DNA from: Chrysemys picta bellii
Taxonomy: Eukaryota; Chordata; Testudines; Emydidae
Length of the DNA: 64,000 nucleotides
NCBI RefSeq assembly: GCF_011386835.1
Contig: NC_088791.1
Coordinates: 52,843,498 to 52,907,497 of the forward strand
Direction: 5' to 3'
In this document: one piece after another, positions 44,801-57,995 of the stretch
How positions within the stretch are numbered: position 1 is the stretch's first letter
Layout of the letters: the number at the start of each line of letters is the position of its first letter
The notes under the pieces: model-generated
The model's input: only the letters and a program-made list of their open reading frames with translations
Databases searched by the model: none
Told to the model about the DNA's origin: nothing
Program-made: the position numbers and the translations under genes

Positions 44801-47800
44801 GCAGACATTTTGTCCTAATGACCCACATATCAGCCAGGTACAGGCATTTCTGTCCCCAAGAACAGAAACTAAAATGGCTAAATGAGAGAATCAATCACCT
44901 AGGCAAGACTCTTTTGTAGTTTGCATATGGATAAAACCTCTTCTCCCCACCCCAATCTAGCTAAAAAGAACTCCAAGTTACCAAGCAAGGGTCATACCCT
45001 GCTTTCCTAGACAAAATGACCCATTGCACATTGAGTGGACTAAGAAGCTGCAAGTTAATCAAAATAAGAAATGTGACTAAGATTAAAGGTCAAATTTGGT
45101 CAACTGCCTGTTACCCTGAGACATCCAAGGTACATGTTTTCACCCCAAAACATGAGCTATACATTGTTTCCCTATAAATCAAATAATCTGTCTTTCACCT
45201 TCAATTAGAATATGCACATTTGGTTGCCTTGTGAGTCAAAGCTACATCCTTGTACATACAGAAAGTATCTCTTGTTCTACTACAAGTCCTAAATAATGGA
45301 AAATGCTTTTGTATAATCAAAGAATGTATCAAGTATGAACTCCAAACTTATTATTTAAGGATTTTGTTGATTTTTATTGTAAATAGTTGTTGCCCTCTAG
45401 AAGTAACAGGAATTGACTGGCACAAGGAAGAAGAAACGTTAAAAGATATAAACGTGGGTATAACTTTGGGATATTGAGAAATTGCTTAGAAGGATGGATC
45501 CCAATCATTAGTGGGGGCAACTAATGAAATACACTCCTTGAATCAAACTTAAAAAGCCTCTGATAAGAAAAAGATTGAAGAAATTAGTTAAATGCCAACA
45601 CACTCTACTGAATACCAATGGAAGCAGCAAAGAAACTGGGAGCTAAAACCTAAACACTCACTTGTCATATATCCAATGGGAATAAGAGAGTGGCCATGTC
45701 CTATGAGGCCTGAAACTAGGGTAAATAAACTGAAGTCACCCATGTGCTCAAAAGAGTTGCCTGAACACAACAGAAGAAGCTGTAGAATCCTAATTGTGAC
45801 CAATGCCTGGACCAACCAGTGGAAAGGACTCTCCCCTATCCCACAGTTAAGAAAATAAGAAATGATGAGATTTCAGTTCAACTACGCCACTTTCCCAGGA
45901 GCTGGTAGAGAAACCCAGACCCACCCACTATTCCAGGTTGCAGCTCAGGGAACCTTGAATCAGCAACTAAGGTCTGCATCATCCCAAACCTTACTGTTAT
46001 TTCCCTAAGCCTTTTCTTACTCTACTTCATCAGACCTCCCAGCTCCATCACCTCTTTGGGTACACTGCTTTTCTAAAGGCCAGGATCCCATAGCTTCTAC
46101 TTTCCCCCTGGGATTTTCCCCCTTTCCCCTCTGTAAGCCCCACACCCACTGCAGGCTTTCACACTACAACCCTGCTATAGTTTCAGCTTGCTGGCTTTAT
46201 ATAAGCTCAGCCTGTCCATGCCCACCTGGGCTTCATCATCAATTAGGCTTTCAGGCCTTGCCTGTCCCCCAGGTGCAACGTGTCAAGTTAATTGTCCTAA
46301 CAACCTCTGCCTTGTGTGGGATGGACACCTCATCACAACTTTGGCATTAGATTAATTCTTAATACAAGAATTGCTAAACTCACGTTGAAATAACAGCACA
46401 GCAGTCATTCGAACCACTGCTGTTAAGAAGGGGATTCTTCTACTAGCACACTGTAGATGTGGTGATGGCTGCAAGATACAGCCATTGTCTGTGCTGAAAC
46501 AAGCTACTTTTAGCCAAGGAATGAATTTAATGTACACAATATCTGATCCACCCTTATGCTACCTACATGTGGGGATCAGTTTTCAAAAACAGCTGCTGGT
46601 ATTTTCTCTCAATCTATTCTCCACAGTGAGCTACACACACTAAAACCTCAGAGCTACAATAATACAGTGGTGCAGTTCTTCAGTAGCCATTACCCTGCAC
46701 TAAATAGGCATATTGATTTTAGAGGAAGCATTTATCCACAATCAAAGCAATTGCTGAAGTGCAATTATTGTCTTCCTCCCAAAATGTCTAAGCTAGCACA
46801 ATGCAAAGTTTAAATACCCAGTCCTTTTTATTATTAAATGTCTTCACTACTGCTGAGCCTTTCTTTAGTTGCACTTGAATTAAATAATTCAAGATTGTCA
46901 AATAACAGGCTCAAATAGAATGATTTAATTGAAGAGTATTAATCAAAGATTAATACAGCACTATACAGAAAGAATAGATACTTTACCATCCCCTGTAGAT
47001 GGTAAAGAGAAAGTAGCTTAGTCCCAGCCTCTGTACCTGATGGAATGATGACAGTGTTTATTCCCACTCTCACGTTTCAACCCTCTTTCCTTTTGTAGGA
47101 TGTGAGACAAAAAAACCTCTTTTTGGAGGGAAAAGTCCTTTCCAAGTTTAATTTTACCATGTGTTCTGCTTTCCTAATTGCTGATGAAGTTCTTTTATGG
47201 GCCTCAGTTTACCTGAATGATGAGTAAAAAGGACTCTCTAACCCAGTCATTATTACAACGTAACAACTGACAGTTCTTAATGAGTTAAACACATCTTTCA
47301 ATGAGTTATTTCCTCCATTACAGAACCCATCTGTAAAACAATTATTTCATATTGATCACTCAGTCCATAACACAAAACATCTGCCGTAACAAGTGTCTGT
47401 TATCAATCACCCAATTTTGTTTATAACATACTTTTGTAGACACTTTTATTAGTTTGAGAAGTCTTTTCCCTGGACACCTGCATTCCTGCAGACTTGGAGA
47501 TGCTGAGGATAGTTAGATACAGGTCAACACTCAATCACATACAAAATTCCTGAGTACATATCACTCACAGGTTAAGAACCAATGCCCTAGGCCTTAGAAT
47601 TCAAACGAACTCTTTGTTAATATCATAAAGATTCTGGGAAAATCATTCATATGCAAATGCATTTAATATACAAGAAAGAACTAAAAATATTAATATTTAC
47701 TAACACTTTTCATGTTTGATCTGTAAACAAATGAATAGAAAATGAACGTAATAAATCATTGGTGACAGGTTCAAGAGAAACCTGCTGTTCTTTTTAACTG

Positions 47801-49654
47801 AATGCTAAATGAATATGGTTAAAGTTATAAAAGGAATTTGGTAATGAGGGTACATTATTGCTCTGAACTGTTTGTAACCTTAGTGGTTCTTTTGTAAATT
47901 GTAATGAAAATCCGTTGCCTACTTTGTCGAACTGAAATCAGTATAATCAATTAAGCTGAACTCAGCATACACTTATCTTGCAGGTGTTTACTTGTTTTGT
48001 GAGTGATTCATTTTTTGATGGCCCGTTAACTCAGGAGGAGCCAAAGATATTCATGTATCTTCCAGCAGGGGAGCCATGTTTTATTGCTTTTGAGGATGAG
48101 TGTCTTATTCCCTCGTGAGGCATATGAGATCTGATCCTGGGTGGCTTGCCATTGATTTCAATTACAGCAAGATCAGGTTTTTAAAGCCTGGGGAATATAT
48201 TATCATCAGACCTATCAATGGATATTCAATCTCTCTCTAAATGACCATTAAGCAGATATAAAATATCTCCAGCTAAAATCTTTGTTCAATAAGAAAAATT
48301 GAAAATTGCTGATAAAGGTCTTTCCTCCCCAAGGGTCAGATGCCTTTTCCAGAGTCCCAGTATTAGATTCACTGGGAGATTTACAAGAGTGAGGATTGTA
48401 GGATCGGGTCTATAATGATTTCCATATACAACTCCCAAGATGCAGCTGCTCATATTTTTATAGGCAGGCAGCTATTTCAGCACATCACATCTATTGTAAG
48501 ATCCATATACTGGCATCCTGCAAAGTTCTTCTACTTATTTTCAAGGCCTTGACTAAGGTGGTTTATTTCTCACTCCCAGATTGTCCCCTCAGTGGCTCAG
48601 CCATGAACCTGAGCTCTCTTCCATTTAACCCCAAAGGAATTTGTCCCCTCAGTGACCTGCTACAGCCCTCCTTCTACTCTCTAAATAATAGGAGTATGGG
48701 TATTCCCACACTTCTAAGCCTAGAGACTCTAGAGTCCTGCTCAGTGCAATGTCTGAAGTAGGTCATGAACCACTTTGAAAGGGACCTATCTGCTCCAGTG
48801 CAATCACTGAACACCTAGGTTTCACATGGATAAGACGATAAGCTTCACATCTGCTCTACCCACCATTTTCACTTGAGTATCAGAAAAAAGTGTGTGAATT
48901 TCTTAAGAGAACCCTAAAATCCAAACTGATTGTATTTCTACTCCATTTAATTGGGTCATGGATGAGCATGATTCAGGAGTTTGTACTCCTTTGAGATTAA
49001 AACAATACATTGAAACTCCACAGAAATCTAATCTGTCAGCTGCATTCCCATCTCCACAGTGCTAGCCACACTTGATCAGATGACAAGACCTTCAGAGAAC
49101 CCTGGAAACCCTCACATTTGGACAAGTAGAGATTTGCACCTATGAGCCCCCCACTAAGAAATACTCCTCAAGACTCAGATATTTTCCTTAGGCTTTCAAG
49201 GAATACCTCTACTCCTTCACAGCTGCCTTCCTGTCAATCTCAGTGTCTTCAAACTATTAATTCATGATGAGCTTGATTGTGCCCTGTTATCACATTCTAT
49301 ATTGCAACACAGGAAATCTCAGGTACCATGCTCACTGCTACAGTGCTCTATGGGATTAGCTTACTACTGAAAGATCAAAGACTGTAAGTACGGGCCATGC
49401 AATGGTGGTGCATTAGTCTGTCATGAGGGAATAGTCACATTGGAGTCAATAGGATTACTCATGTGGGTAGAGGCTGATCATGTGCATGTCTTAGCAGAAT
49501 TGCCAGAGCCGGCTAATGCCACTGATAGAGCAGAATCCTTCCCTGAAATATAGAAACAGATTTATTTTTATTTTCAGATAGATTATGCTGTTTATTGATT
49601 AGAATGATTAGATTAATCCTGCTCGCAATATGCTATACAGTAGAAATATCTTAG
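44801..49654. other. Long unassigned AT-rich region
   Basis: No gene recognised. A GC-richer block at 45870-46335 has a minus-strand TATATAAAGCC (near 46200) and a minus-strand start TGTGATGAGGTGTCC (near 46337), so it may be another LTR remnant. Past 46340 no repeat is recognisable apart from scattered MER-like phrases such as ATTTCAATTACAGCAAGATC (48156). Confidence 0.4.
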
Positions 49655-51260
49655 TTGGGTATCCGTGTGAACAGCCTATTATCCCAATTACCTGGTATCT
49701 CATTCTCAGGTGCAATCCAGACCAGTGAGGGGTTGTGTTACCATCTACCCTGCAACCTTGGGTGCCTCACAATGCTTTGCTGTTGTAGCTCCCAAGCCAC
49801 TCACAAACAGCCTAACAGCATCCAGTATGAGTGTCTGTGTATAGAAGTTGTCCTGGTCCAGCAACTTTGACTCCAGCAGCCTGGTTTGACCCCAGCAGTC
49901 GCACACTGGTTTCCACAAGCCTTGGTGATTACTTGCAGGGTGACCTCAATACACTCCCAGTCCTGAATTTCCCCCCAAAACATGTGTTCTGCTCTGTTCA
50001 TCCCTCCCATGGACAGTTCAGATGTTAGAGGTCCATTGCCCCTGTAAGGGATCAATATCCAACAGTTTGCTACTTTAAATGGAGTTACCCAAAAGCTCAG
50101 TTTAAGCACCAGCACTGGATTAGTTCTGATTAAAAAAATAAAACAAGTTTATTTAACTACAAAGAGATAGATTTTAAGTAAGTATAAGGTATTAAAATCA
50201 GAAATGGATAAAAGAGAAATAAAGATAAACCAGTTTCTAGTAGCTATAACTTAGAGTCATAGAGTCATAGACTTTAAGGTCAGAAGGGACTATTATGATC
50301 ATCTAGACCACAGAATCTCACCCACCCACTCCTGTAATAAACCCCTAACTTATGTCTGAGCTATTGAAGTCCTCAAATCATGGTTTAAAGACTTCAAGGT
50401 GCAGAGAATCCTTCAGCAAGTGACCCGTGCCCCATGCTGCAGAGGAAGGCGAAAAAACCCCAGGGCCTCCACCAATCTGCCCTAGAGGAAAATTCCTTCC
50501 CGACCCCAAACTTAACAAATTAGACTTGGTTCAAGGTAAAATCCCTTACCACATGTTCACAGCAATATTGCTAACCAAATTTTCATGTCAGGATCCTTCC
50601 CAAAGTCAAAAGGCTGGTTCCTTTGTCTTCTCAGGTGAGAGAGCGAGAAAGAGATTGGGAGAGAAAAAAAGAGATAACCTGGGATGGTTTTGCCCCTCAC
50701 TTTTATAGTCCAATCACCATTTGAAATGCATTTTCCTGAGGGTTACACCTAGATAAAGTTCCTTCACACTGTGAGGATGGAGACGTGGAGTCTTGTGATG
50801 ACAGAGGTTCCGTGTTGTTGCTTGCTGAAATGCAGCTCGATCTGTTCCTACCCCACTTTGTTGCCAAAGAACAGCCACTTGACCAGTGATTGCCAATGAA
50901 CTTCAATAACACCTGGCTAGAGGTGTCAGCTTGTCCTTTGTCTTTGAGAAACCAGTTTACCCCCTCTTTCTGTCTCAAGAACTCTGTTTACTACTTAAAC
51001 ATAAATAGAGGTTAACTCACATTTCTTTGTTTAGGATAGACCTGTGAAACAACTTCTACTTAGTCAGGGCTATGTGGGTTTGAACATGTGCTAACAACAC
51101 CGTACAGAGGGAATTAATAAATTTATATATAATGTTGCTACACCCATTTTACCATAACATTATTGACCAGTGTGTAATTAATTTTCAAATGATATCTCAC
51201 AAGGCATAATTTGTACAAAGATTGTTAAATAGGGTGTACGATGTGAATACAGGGTTGTAT
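49655..51260 (-). mobile_element. LTR remnant (minus strand) with a nested CR1 tail
   Basis: Left part (GCAATCCAGACCAGTGAGGG at about 49712, CTTGGTGATTACTTGCAGGG, TTTATTTAACTACAAAGAGA) and right part (from about 50528 to GTTGCTACACCCATTTTACC, AAGGCATAATTTGTACAAAG) belong to one repeat family I remember from turtles, probably a retroviral LTR. On the minus strand a TATATATAAAT (near 51125) lies upstream of AATAAA (near 50149). The CR1 tail at 50252-50527 interrupts it. Both ends are approximate. Confidence 0.5.
50252..50527 (-). mobile_element. CR1 LINE 3' end nested in the LTR
   Basis: Opens with TAGAGTCATAGAGTCATAGA (inverted CR1 tail). Continues with GGTCAGAAGGGACTATTATG, ATCATCTAGACCACAGAATC and GAAAATTCCTTCCCGACCCC. 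Short, 5'-truncated. Confidence 0.85.
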
Positions 51261-51546
51261 CCAGTATTGGATGGCTCTCCTAATTACAGCAGAGGGTCAT
51301 TTAAAAAAAAAGTCTGAAAAGATTTTAAATGAGTCTATCTACTGGACAATAATGCAATAATAAAATTACTTTCACTACATTTCAGCTGAATTTGGTCTTT
51401 TTTCGTCTTTAATACAATGAGATTTGTGGTAAAAAACAATCCCATTGGTGTTCACAGTGGAACAGCTCTGCTTGCCATATCAATGGTAGATGTACTAGGA
51501 GTAGACACTCACACAACACGGTGTTTAGAATGTGTTGGAAGCCACA

Positions 51547-51654
51547 GTGCCTTGCCTACACTGGGGCTTCCATTGCATCTAGCCCAGTAGAGCCACATCT
51601 GTATTAGATTCAGTGAGAAACTTTTTCCAAAAGCCTCTAGTGTAAACAAGGGCA
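51547..51654. mobile_element. Short MITE candidate
   Basis: Inverted ends TGCCTTGCCTACACT and AGTGTAAACAAGGGCA about 108 bp apart, the same terminus class as 34050-34145. Confidence 0.5.
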
Positions 51655-53137
51655 TAATCCTTAGTTATCTTCTGGTTTACGTGGGAGCCTGAATTCTGCT
51701 CCCAGTTACACACAGGGTTGGACTGAGGAAATCTGGGGGCCTGAGCTCATCATGACATGGGTCTCCTCATGGCTCCACAAGTGTGGTCTCACCCATACTT
51801 GCAGTGGTAATGGCTGGGGGCCCCCAACCCCCATAGACAGGTGAGGGCAGCAGCATGGGGAGTCCTTCCCTCCCTCTAGGAGCAGCATGGATCCCCTGTA
51901 CCTCTCTGGAGAGGCAGGAGTGGCAGCCAAGTGCTCCAAGAATGTACCACAGCAGCTAGGTATATCTGTTTGTGTGGGCTTGAACTCACGGAATACTTCT
52001 TCTACTGACCCCACACAATCTTCTGTAGGATCCCTCCAACCTCACCCCAGCAGAGCAGTGGATCTTGGAGTTAACAAACCATTGAGATGCATGGGGCAGT
52101 GGACATCTCTCAGAACCATTGCTTCAGGTTTCCTGCAGACACTGGCAGACATCACTTAATTATCAGGTTTGGTTCATATTTTCAAGCTTTTCTTTGATAG
52201 TAGGAGAACTAACAACTTTTTTTTAACTTAAATGAAAGTTTAGATTCTGTTGTAATCACATGACTCCAGGAGCTGTGGGTTTAGGCATGGGCACAGGCTT
52301 ATGTGTTTGTCCAGCCTGAGTTACACTTATAAAACCCCACTGACTTCAGTTTACATGGATGTAACAGATCACACTTCGCCTGGGACTTTATAATTTCACA
52401 TATATTTAACAGCTAGTTAAGCAACACTTACCACCCTGAGCACTGTCTGAATGTAACCCCATTAGCAGAATTTATGCTAATATTGCACCTATTAAATAAT
52501 AAGTCATTGACTCTCACTATCATTAGGTTAAATGGATATCAGAGGAGACATCCCAATTAAGTATGTTTTCGAAATATGTCCAACTAAGTACAACATACTG
52601 TATTAAGTAAAACATGTCACATCTTTTGGGCATCTGTCTGGTCCTCTTGCTTTCTTTAGGTTGCTGCAAGTTTCTACCTTGGGTATATCTAGAGCACTAG
52701 TATCTAAAGTCTCAATCCTCCAAAACTTTTCCCATATGCTTAACTTTAAGCACATTAATGAGCCACATTGAGTGAGTATCCACATGCTTATAGTTAAGTA
52801 TTTGCAGGATTACCCCTACATGTTTCCACCTTTTCTTTTCTTTCATGCAGAAAACAAATGGACTTAAATAATCCAGGTCACAAGCCAAACCAGAAAAATA
52901 AATGGTCAAAGATACTTGAGTTTGAACTATAAAGAGGTCTCTCAGAACTGGTGTCCTGAGTCCTAGAGGTGCTGAGAACTCAAAACTGCCAGTGAAATCA
53001 ACAGCATCTGTGGGTGCTCATCACCTCTGGAAATTAGGCCTATCTTCTTTAGACACTTTTGGATCTCCAGCTCCACATTTAGTTCTGCAACTTCTGTTGA
53101 CTCCAATAGGGGTTGCATTTGCTCATACCACAGCTCA
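51655..53137. other. Unassigned stretch
   Basis: No gene or repeat recognised. ORFs at 51706-52159 overlap on opposite strands. Confidence 0.4.
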
Positions 53138-53935
53138 TGGATGTTAAGGTCAGAAGGGACCATCATAATCATCTAGTCTGACATTGCAAGCCACAGAACC
53201 TGACCCACTCACTCCTGTAATAGACCCATAACCTCTGGCTGGGTTACTGAAGTCCTCAAATCATGATTTAAAGACTTCAAGTTACAAAGAATCCACCATT
53301 TACACTAGTTTAAACCTGCAAGTGACCCATGCTCCATGTTGCAGAGGAAGGCAAAAAACCCCAGGGGCTCTACCATCTGAACTGGGAGGAAATTCCTTCC
53401 CGATCCAAATATGGTGATCAGTTAGACCCTGAGCATGTGGTCCAGACCCAGAAGCCAGACATCTGGGAAAGAATTCTTTGTATTAACTCAGAAGGACTTT
53501 TCCTTCCCATCTAGTGATCAACCAATACACTCAGGTCTTTCTCCTCCTCTGTCACTTCCAACTGATAAGTCCCCAGCTTATAGCAAAAATTCTTGTTGTC
53601 AGTCCCTACATGCATGACCTTGCACTTTGCACTTTTAAATTTTATCCCATTTCTATTTTTATTATTCTAGTTTTCAAGGTCATCCACATTTTCTTGTATC
53701 TTATTACAGTCCTCATCAGTATTGGCAATACCTGCGCACTTTGTGTCATCACAAATTTTATTAGCACATACCCACTTTTTGTGCCAAGGTCATTAACAAA
53801 AATGTTAAATAAGATTGATCTCAAGACCAAACCCTGAAGAACTCCCAATAGTAACCTCCTTCCAGTCTGATAGTTCACCGTTCAGTATGACCCATTTGTA
53901 GTTTGCCCTTTAACCAGTTCCAGCTGAATTTGTCC
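53138..53935 (-). mobile_element. CR1 LINE, 3' 0.8 kb
   Basis: GTTAAGGTCAGAAGGGACCA and ATCATCTAGTCTGACATTGC mark the inverted 3' end. Toward the right it extends into ORF2 (minus frame 53642-53878: GVLQGLVLRSILFNIFVNDL, the reverse-transcriptase GVPQGSVLGP..FN..IND region). The FADDT box is recognisable only as a broken form. Several frameshifts. Confidence 0.85.
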
Positions 53936-56900
53936 CAATGTGTTTGGTTCTTCACAGGCACGTGCTATAACAAGGTTTAAAAACAGAAGCTTATCAACTT
54001 GCAATTAAATTCCTATGGAGTCAATAGCCAGTACGACTAATTTCATATCTTCTATATAGTATATAGTGTATGTTTAAGTAATTTAGGGCATGATCCTGCA
54101 GCCATTCCATGTGCAAAACTCTCCATGACTTCAGTGGAAGATCTGAATGTTGAATGACAGCACAGATAGGCCAAGTCTACAAAATATTTGCATGTTCCAC
54201 CAGTATTAACAAAATCAAAGAAAAATATGGTTTTATATTTGGCTTGCAAGTCTGCTTGCAAGCAGTTAATAGTTATCATGAAATATATAATCCTAAACAT
54301 ATTACTGTGTAGTGCCTACAGCATCTAATTTCCCTCAATTGGAGTCCTCTCTTTTTGAAGGATGTCTTTCCTCAGTCCTTTGGATCTTGTTACATGCCTA
54401 GAATATAATAATTTGGTTTGGATTGATTCTTGAAACAAATTATTGTATTGTACAGTTCTTTACTCATACTAAGTCACAACTTACAGCGAACAGGTTACTG
54501 TTGATTTCAAGAACAAGTACAATTGTAAGGGAATTTTTCTAAATCTATACAATTGTCTCCGCTAGCTTACAGTTTGAGGGAAGGACTTATGGGATATAAC
54601 TTTCCTGCATTTCAGAAACAAATTGGGCCTTCATAAATTGAAAAACAACATGTATGCAATTAGGATTTTTTAAAAATATTTACATTTAAAAGTAGATTAT
54701 GTTTTGTAATTTTATTCATACTCTTTCACTGGTTATATCTCTCAGTAAATGTATTTCCCCCTCAGTCCTTTTGCGTCTCCATTAGGCTGCTCAAAATCTG
54801 ACTTTATTGATTAATTTTTATAGTACAGTTACTTTGAAGTTAGCACAGATATTTTCTTTGAATACAAACATGGAATTTTTCAAAGGAAATCATTATTACT
54901 TGTGTCACCGTGTCTTCCAGATGTCACAATCAGATCATGGTCCCATTGTGCAAGGACCTATGCAAAATGTTATAAGGGCCAGTCCCTGCTCTGAAGAGAT
55001 CACAGTGTGAAGTCATGATCTGGAAACACTTACGCACACGCTTAAGTTCTTGGAACTGTTCACATGCATAAAAAAAAAGCACAGAGTGTTTACAGTATTA
55101 GTTCCTAATTTACAATGTACTCTGGGCCTGATTGACCAGTATCTTGCATCATTTACACAAGTACAAAATTGGTGTAAAAATCCTGTCACATCAGAATACA
55201 GTATTAGTATTTTACACCAACTTTGCCTCACACTTTGCACAAATATAAATGACTATATGGAGTGCAAGGCATTTTAGAAATGGACTTAAGTGTCACTCGA
55301 TTACAGTGTTCAGGATTTGGAAAAAAATAATAGAAAGACAAAACTACATTATATTTATTCATATTCTTTTGTATATGACTGGCTTTGATTTTTTTTCAGT
55401 AAATCTATCATTTCCCTTCAGTCAGTCTGAGCTGTTTTATAATGCCTCATTTGTGAATAATTTTTACAATACAAAGTTGACATTAGCATAATAGTTGTTT
55501 TTTACTGGAAGCCAGAGTGATGTTTTAAATCCAAAAAGTATATATTGTTGTTCTGGTCCCTCTAAAGAACTTGGACCCACCTACAGCGTTTGCTGCAGAT
55601 CTGTAAGGCTTCCAAAATTTGTAACTCATAATTTCCTTTCTAAGGGTAAGAGAAAATAAATGAGCTGGAAATCTGGTATAAGAAATGGAATGGAAATCAG
55701 TCTTTAACTTTTCCTTGCTCCCCTGCAATGAGGAACACGTGGATCTGAGATATGAATTCACTGCTTTTGCATGTAAAATATATAGGGCCTTTATCTAGTG
55801 CTGTGTGAGTTTAAAAAAAAATTCAGCAACTGACCTCACATCAATTTTTATTGAACCATCAATGCTCATTTCATTAAGCTTGCAGGTCTGTGAGTAAACT
55901 AATCAAATAGAAAAAAAATATTTTTGTGAATAAAAGTTAAATTCATAAGGATTCATGGGTATTTGTTACAACATTCATGAATCCTGAAAGTTTCATGGCT
56001 ACTCCAATGACACTTTGTACTGAAAGTGGGTTATTCACTGTTGTGCTGTTTCACAGTCATTCTATCCCCAGTCAGAAACAATACAAAGTGACTTCAGTGA
56101 CTCACCACACAACACAAATAATGAATAGCAACTGGCAGAAGCAAGCAGTTAGCAAACAGTAGGATGAAAGGTCAGAATCTAAAGTATTCAGTAACAGTAG
56201 GATTTTGCAGTTGGGACAGAGGGAGTGTGGACAATCAGGATGTAAGCAAGTGATATTATACAAAAGTTCATTATGCAAATCAGCTCCATATTTTAGAAAA
56301 ACAGTGAAATGCACAATTTTTATGCTTCACCTAGTCAATAATTTCTGAGATGTTAGCTGTCTTGCAAGCAGCCCATTGTGTTTTCTATGAGTCTGTCAGT
56401 GTATTAGGTTAACTCTGAATCAATAAACTTTAACACTAGTTCATTCAAATGGTCCTTAGTTAAGGTATTGGATCAATAGTCTTTTAACTAAACAACAGTG
56501 ATCCATAGTTTCAGTAACGGTATAGGTTATGGCTGCCTTTCCTAGCCAGTATTTTCTCTGTTGCAGATAGTCAATAGATACCTGGTGTTTATCATCAAGT
56601 AAATATGGTAAATAGAGGGTAACTAATTGTTCAAGCTCACAGGATTTGAACTGGCTGAAATTCAGTCTATGCAGAAATAGGGGCAATTTTATTGTAAGCT
56701 TCAAATCTGTCATTTTGCTGCATGAGTAAAGCTTCCACAAATGGAAGAAATAATGAAGTCTCTAGTAAATCTTGGTTGGGGAAAAGGGAAAGCAATTCCC
56801 TAAAAATGGAAGTGTGTTTGCTCATACAACCTCTCAGCTTTCCAGAATGACAAGGAGGAGGATGCCTATCCATCTATCGTAGGTTTTATACTGCACCCAA

Positions 56901-57130
56901 CATGGTAGTATCTGAGTGCCTTGCACACAAAATTAATACCAATAGTGAAGTCCATAGTGGACTTCTTTTCCTTTGGGATAAAAAATCTGTTTAGAGGGAA
57001 GGTTTTTGGTTTTAATCTTTTAGATATTATTATCTCTATTTTGGTGGGAAGGGGTTTAGTGTGTAGAAGGGTTGTCAGTGTTGTGAGCACTATTCATATC
57101 AGAGAAACACTTTTATGCAGAGGAAGGTTT
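53936..57130. other. Unassigned AT-rich region
   Basis: No gene recognised. At 54935-55010 the phrase CCCATTGTGCAAGGACCTAT and then GCCAGTCCCTGCTCTGAAGA matches an old amniote repeat (MIR/L3-like). Nearby 55125-55240 has the 'tttacacaag…ttttacacca' style of old MER repeats. Confidence 0.4.
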
Positions 57131-57995
57131 TGTAGTTTCCTTAAGATGGTCAGATCCATATTTGCCTGAGTTTTCTAGAAGTTTGTTCCATAGCTGGATC
57201 CAAATTGTGGATCCAAGACCTTAAAGTGGCATAAGAAGCTTGTGGAGAGACTTGAGCGCAGGACTGATGTGCTTATGGTAGCCTAAGCCATGGAGAAGGT
57301 GTGTGGCCACATTCTGGAGCAGCATAAGCCTGTGTATCATCTTCACATTTAGCTTCAGATTCACAGAACTACAGTAATCCAGCCTGGGGGTGGCAAATAC
57401 ATGAATCACTTTGGCTAGGTTCTTTTCCAGGAGGAACATCATTTCCTAGTGTGCTGGAACTGAAAGAAGGCATTTTTAGGTACCAGTGTTACCTGGCCAG
57501 GATCGTGTGGCTTTGCCCCACTCTGACAAATAGGGCTGTATATCTTCAGTGGAAGATGAAGACAATGTCTCAGCTAGTTCTTCAAAATGTTTCCCCTCTC
57601 AACCAATATCACTTCAGTTGTGCCTGGGTTTAGCGCTTCATCCAACAACTAATTTCCCATAGGCATTCTGGCTTGTTGATAATGGTGGTAGTTGCATCAA
57701 CTGAGAATTGGATGTCACTGCCATATTGTTTGCAGCTGAGCCCATGGCATCTCACACTCTCTCCCAGTGGTCTCGGGTACACACTGAAGCGAAGCAGGGA
57801 TAATATAGATCCCTGCTGGACCCAGCAGGTGAGGTCCTTCAGAGAGGAGGAGCTGTGACCCATCACCACTCTGAGTTCTGTTGGAGAGGAGCACCTGGAG
57901 CCACTGTAGTGCTGGGTCATCTGTTCTTGCTATGTCATGTAGGAAGGTTAACAGTACATTGTGGTCTCCAGTATCAAAAGCTGTGTAGAGGTCCA
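57131..57995 (-). mobile_element. Old CR1/L2-clade LINE, reverse-transcriptase remnant
   Basis: Minus-strand reading gives, in order: AFDTGDHNVLL (about 57980), a VQQGSILS segment (57820), PLGE…HGLSCKQYGSDIQF where the active site YADDTQ has decayed to YGSDIQ (57720), and FATPRLDYCSSVNLKLN (57375) with LLQNVATHLLHGLGYHKHIS. These are the successive motifs of a CR1/L2-group reverse transcriptase (…PQGS…YADDT…SRLDYCN…). Frames shift several times. Much more decayed than the CR1 at 60066, so an older family. Confidence 0.65.

Noticed and set aside
51706..52159. Overlapping ORFs suggesting a gene near 52 kb
   Set aside because: Frames on both strands are open to a similar degree in a GC-richer patch; no motif or splice signal.
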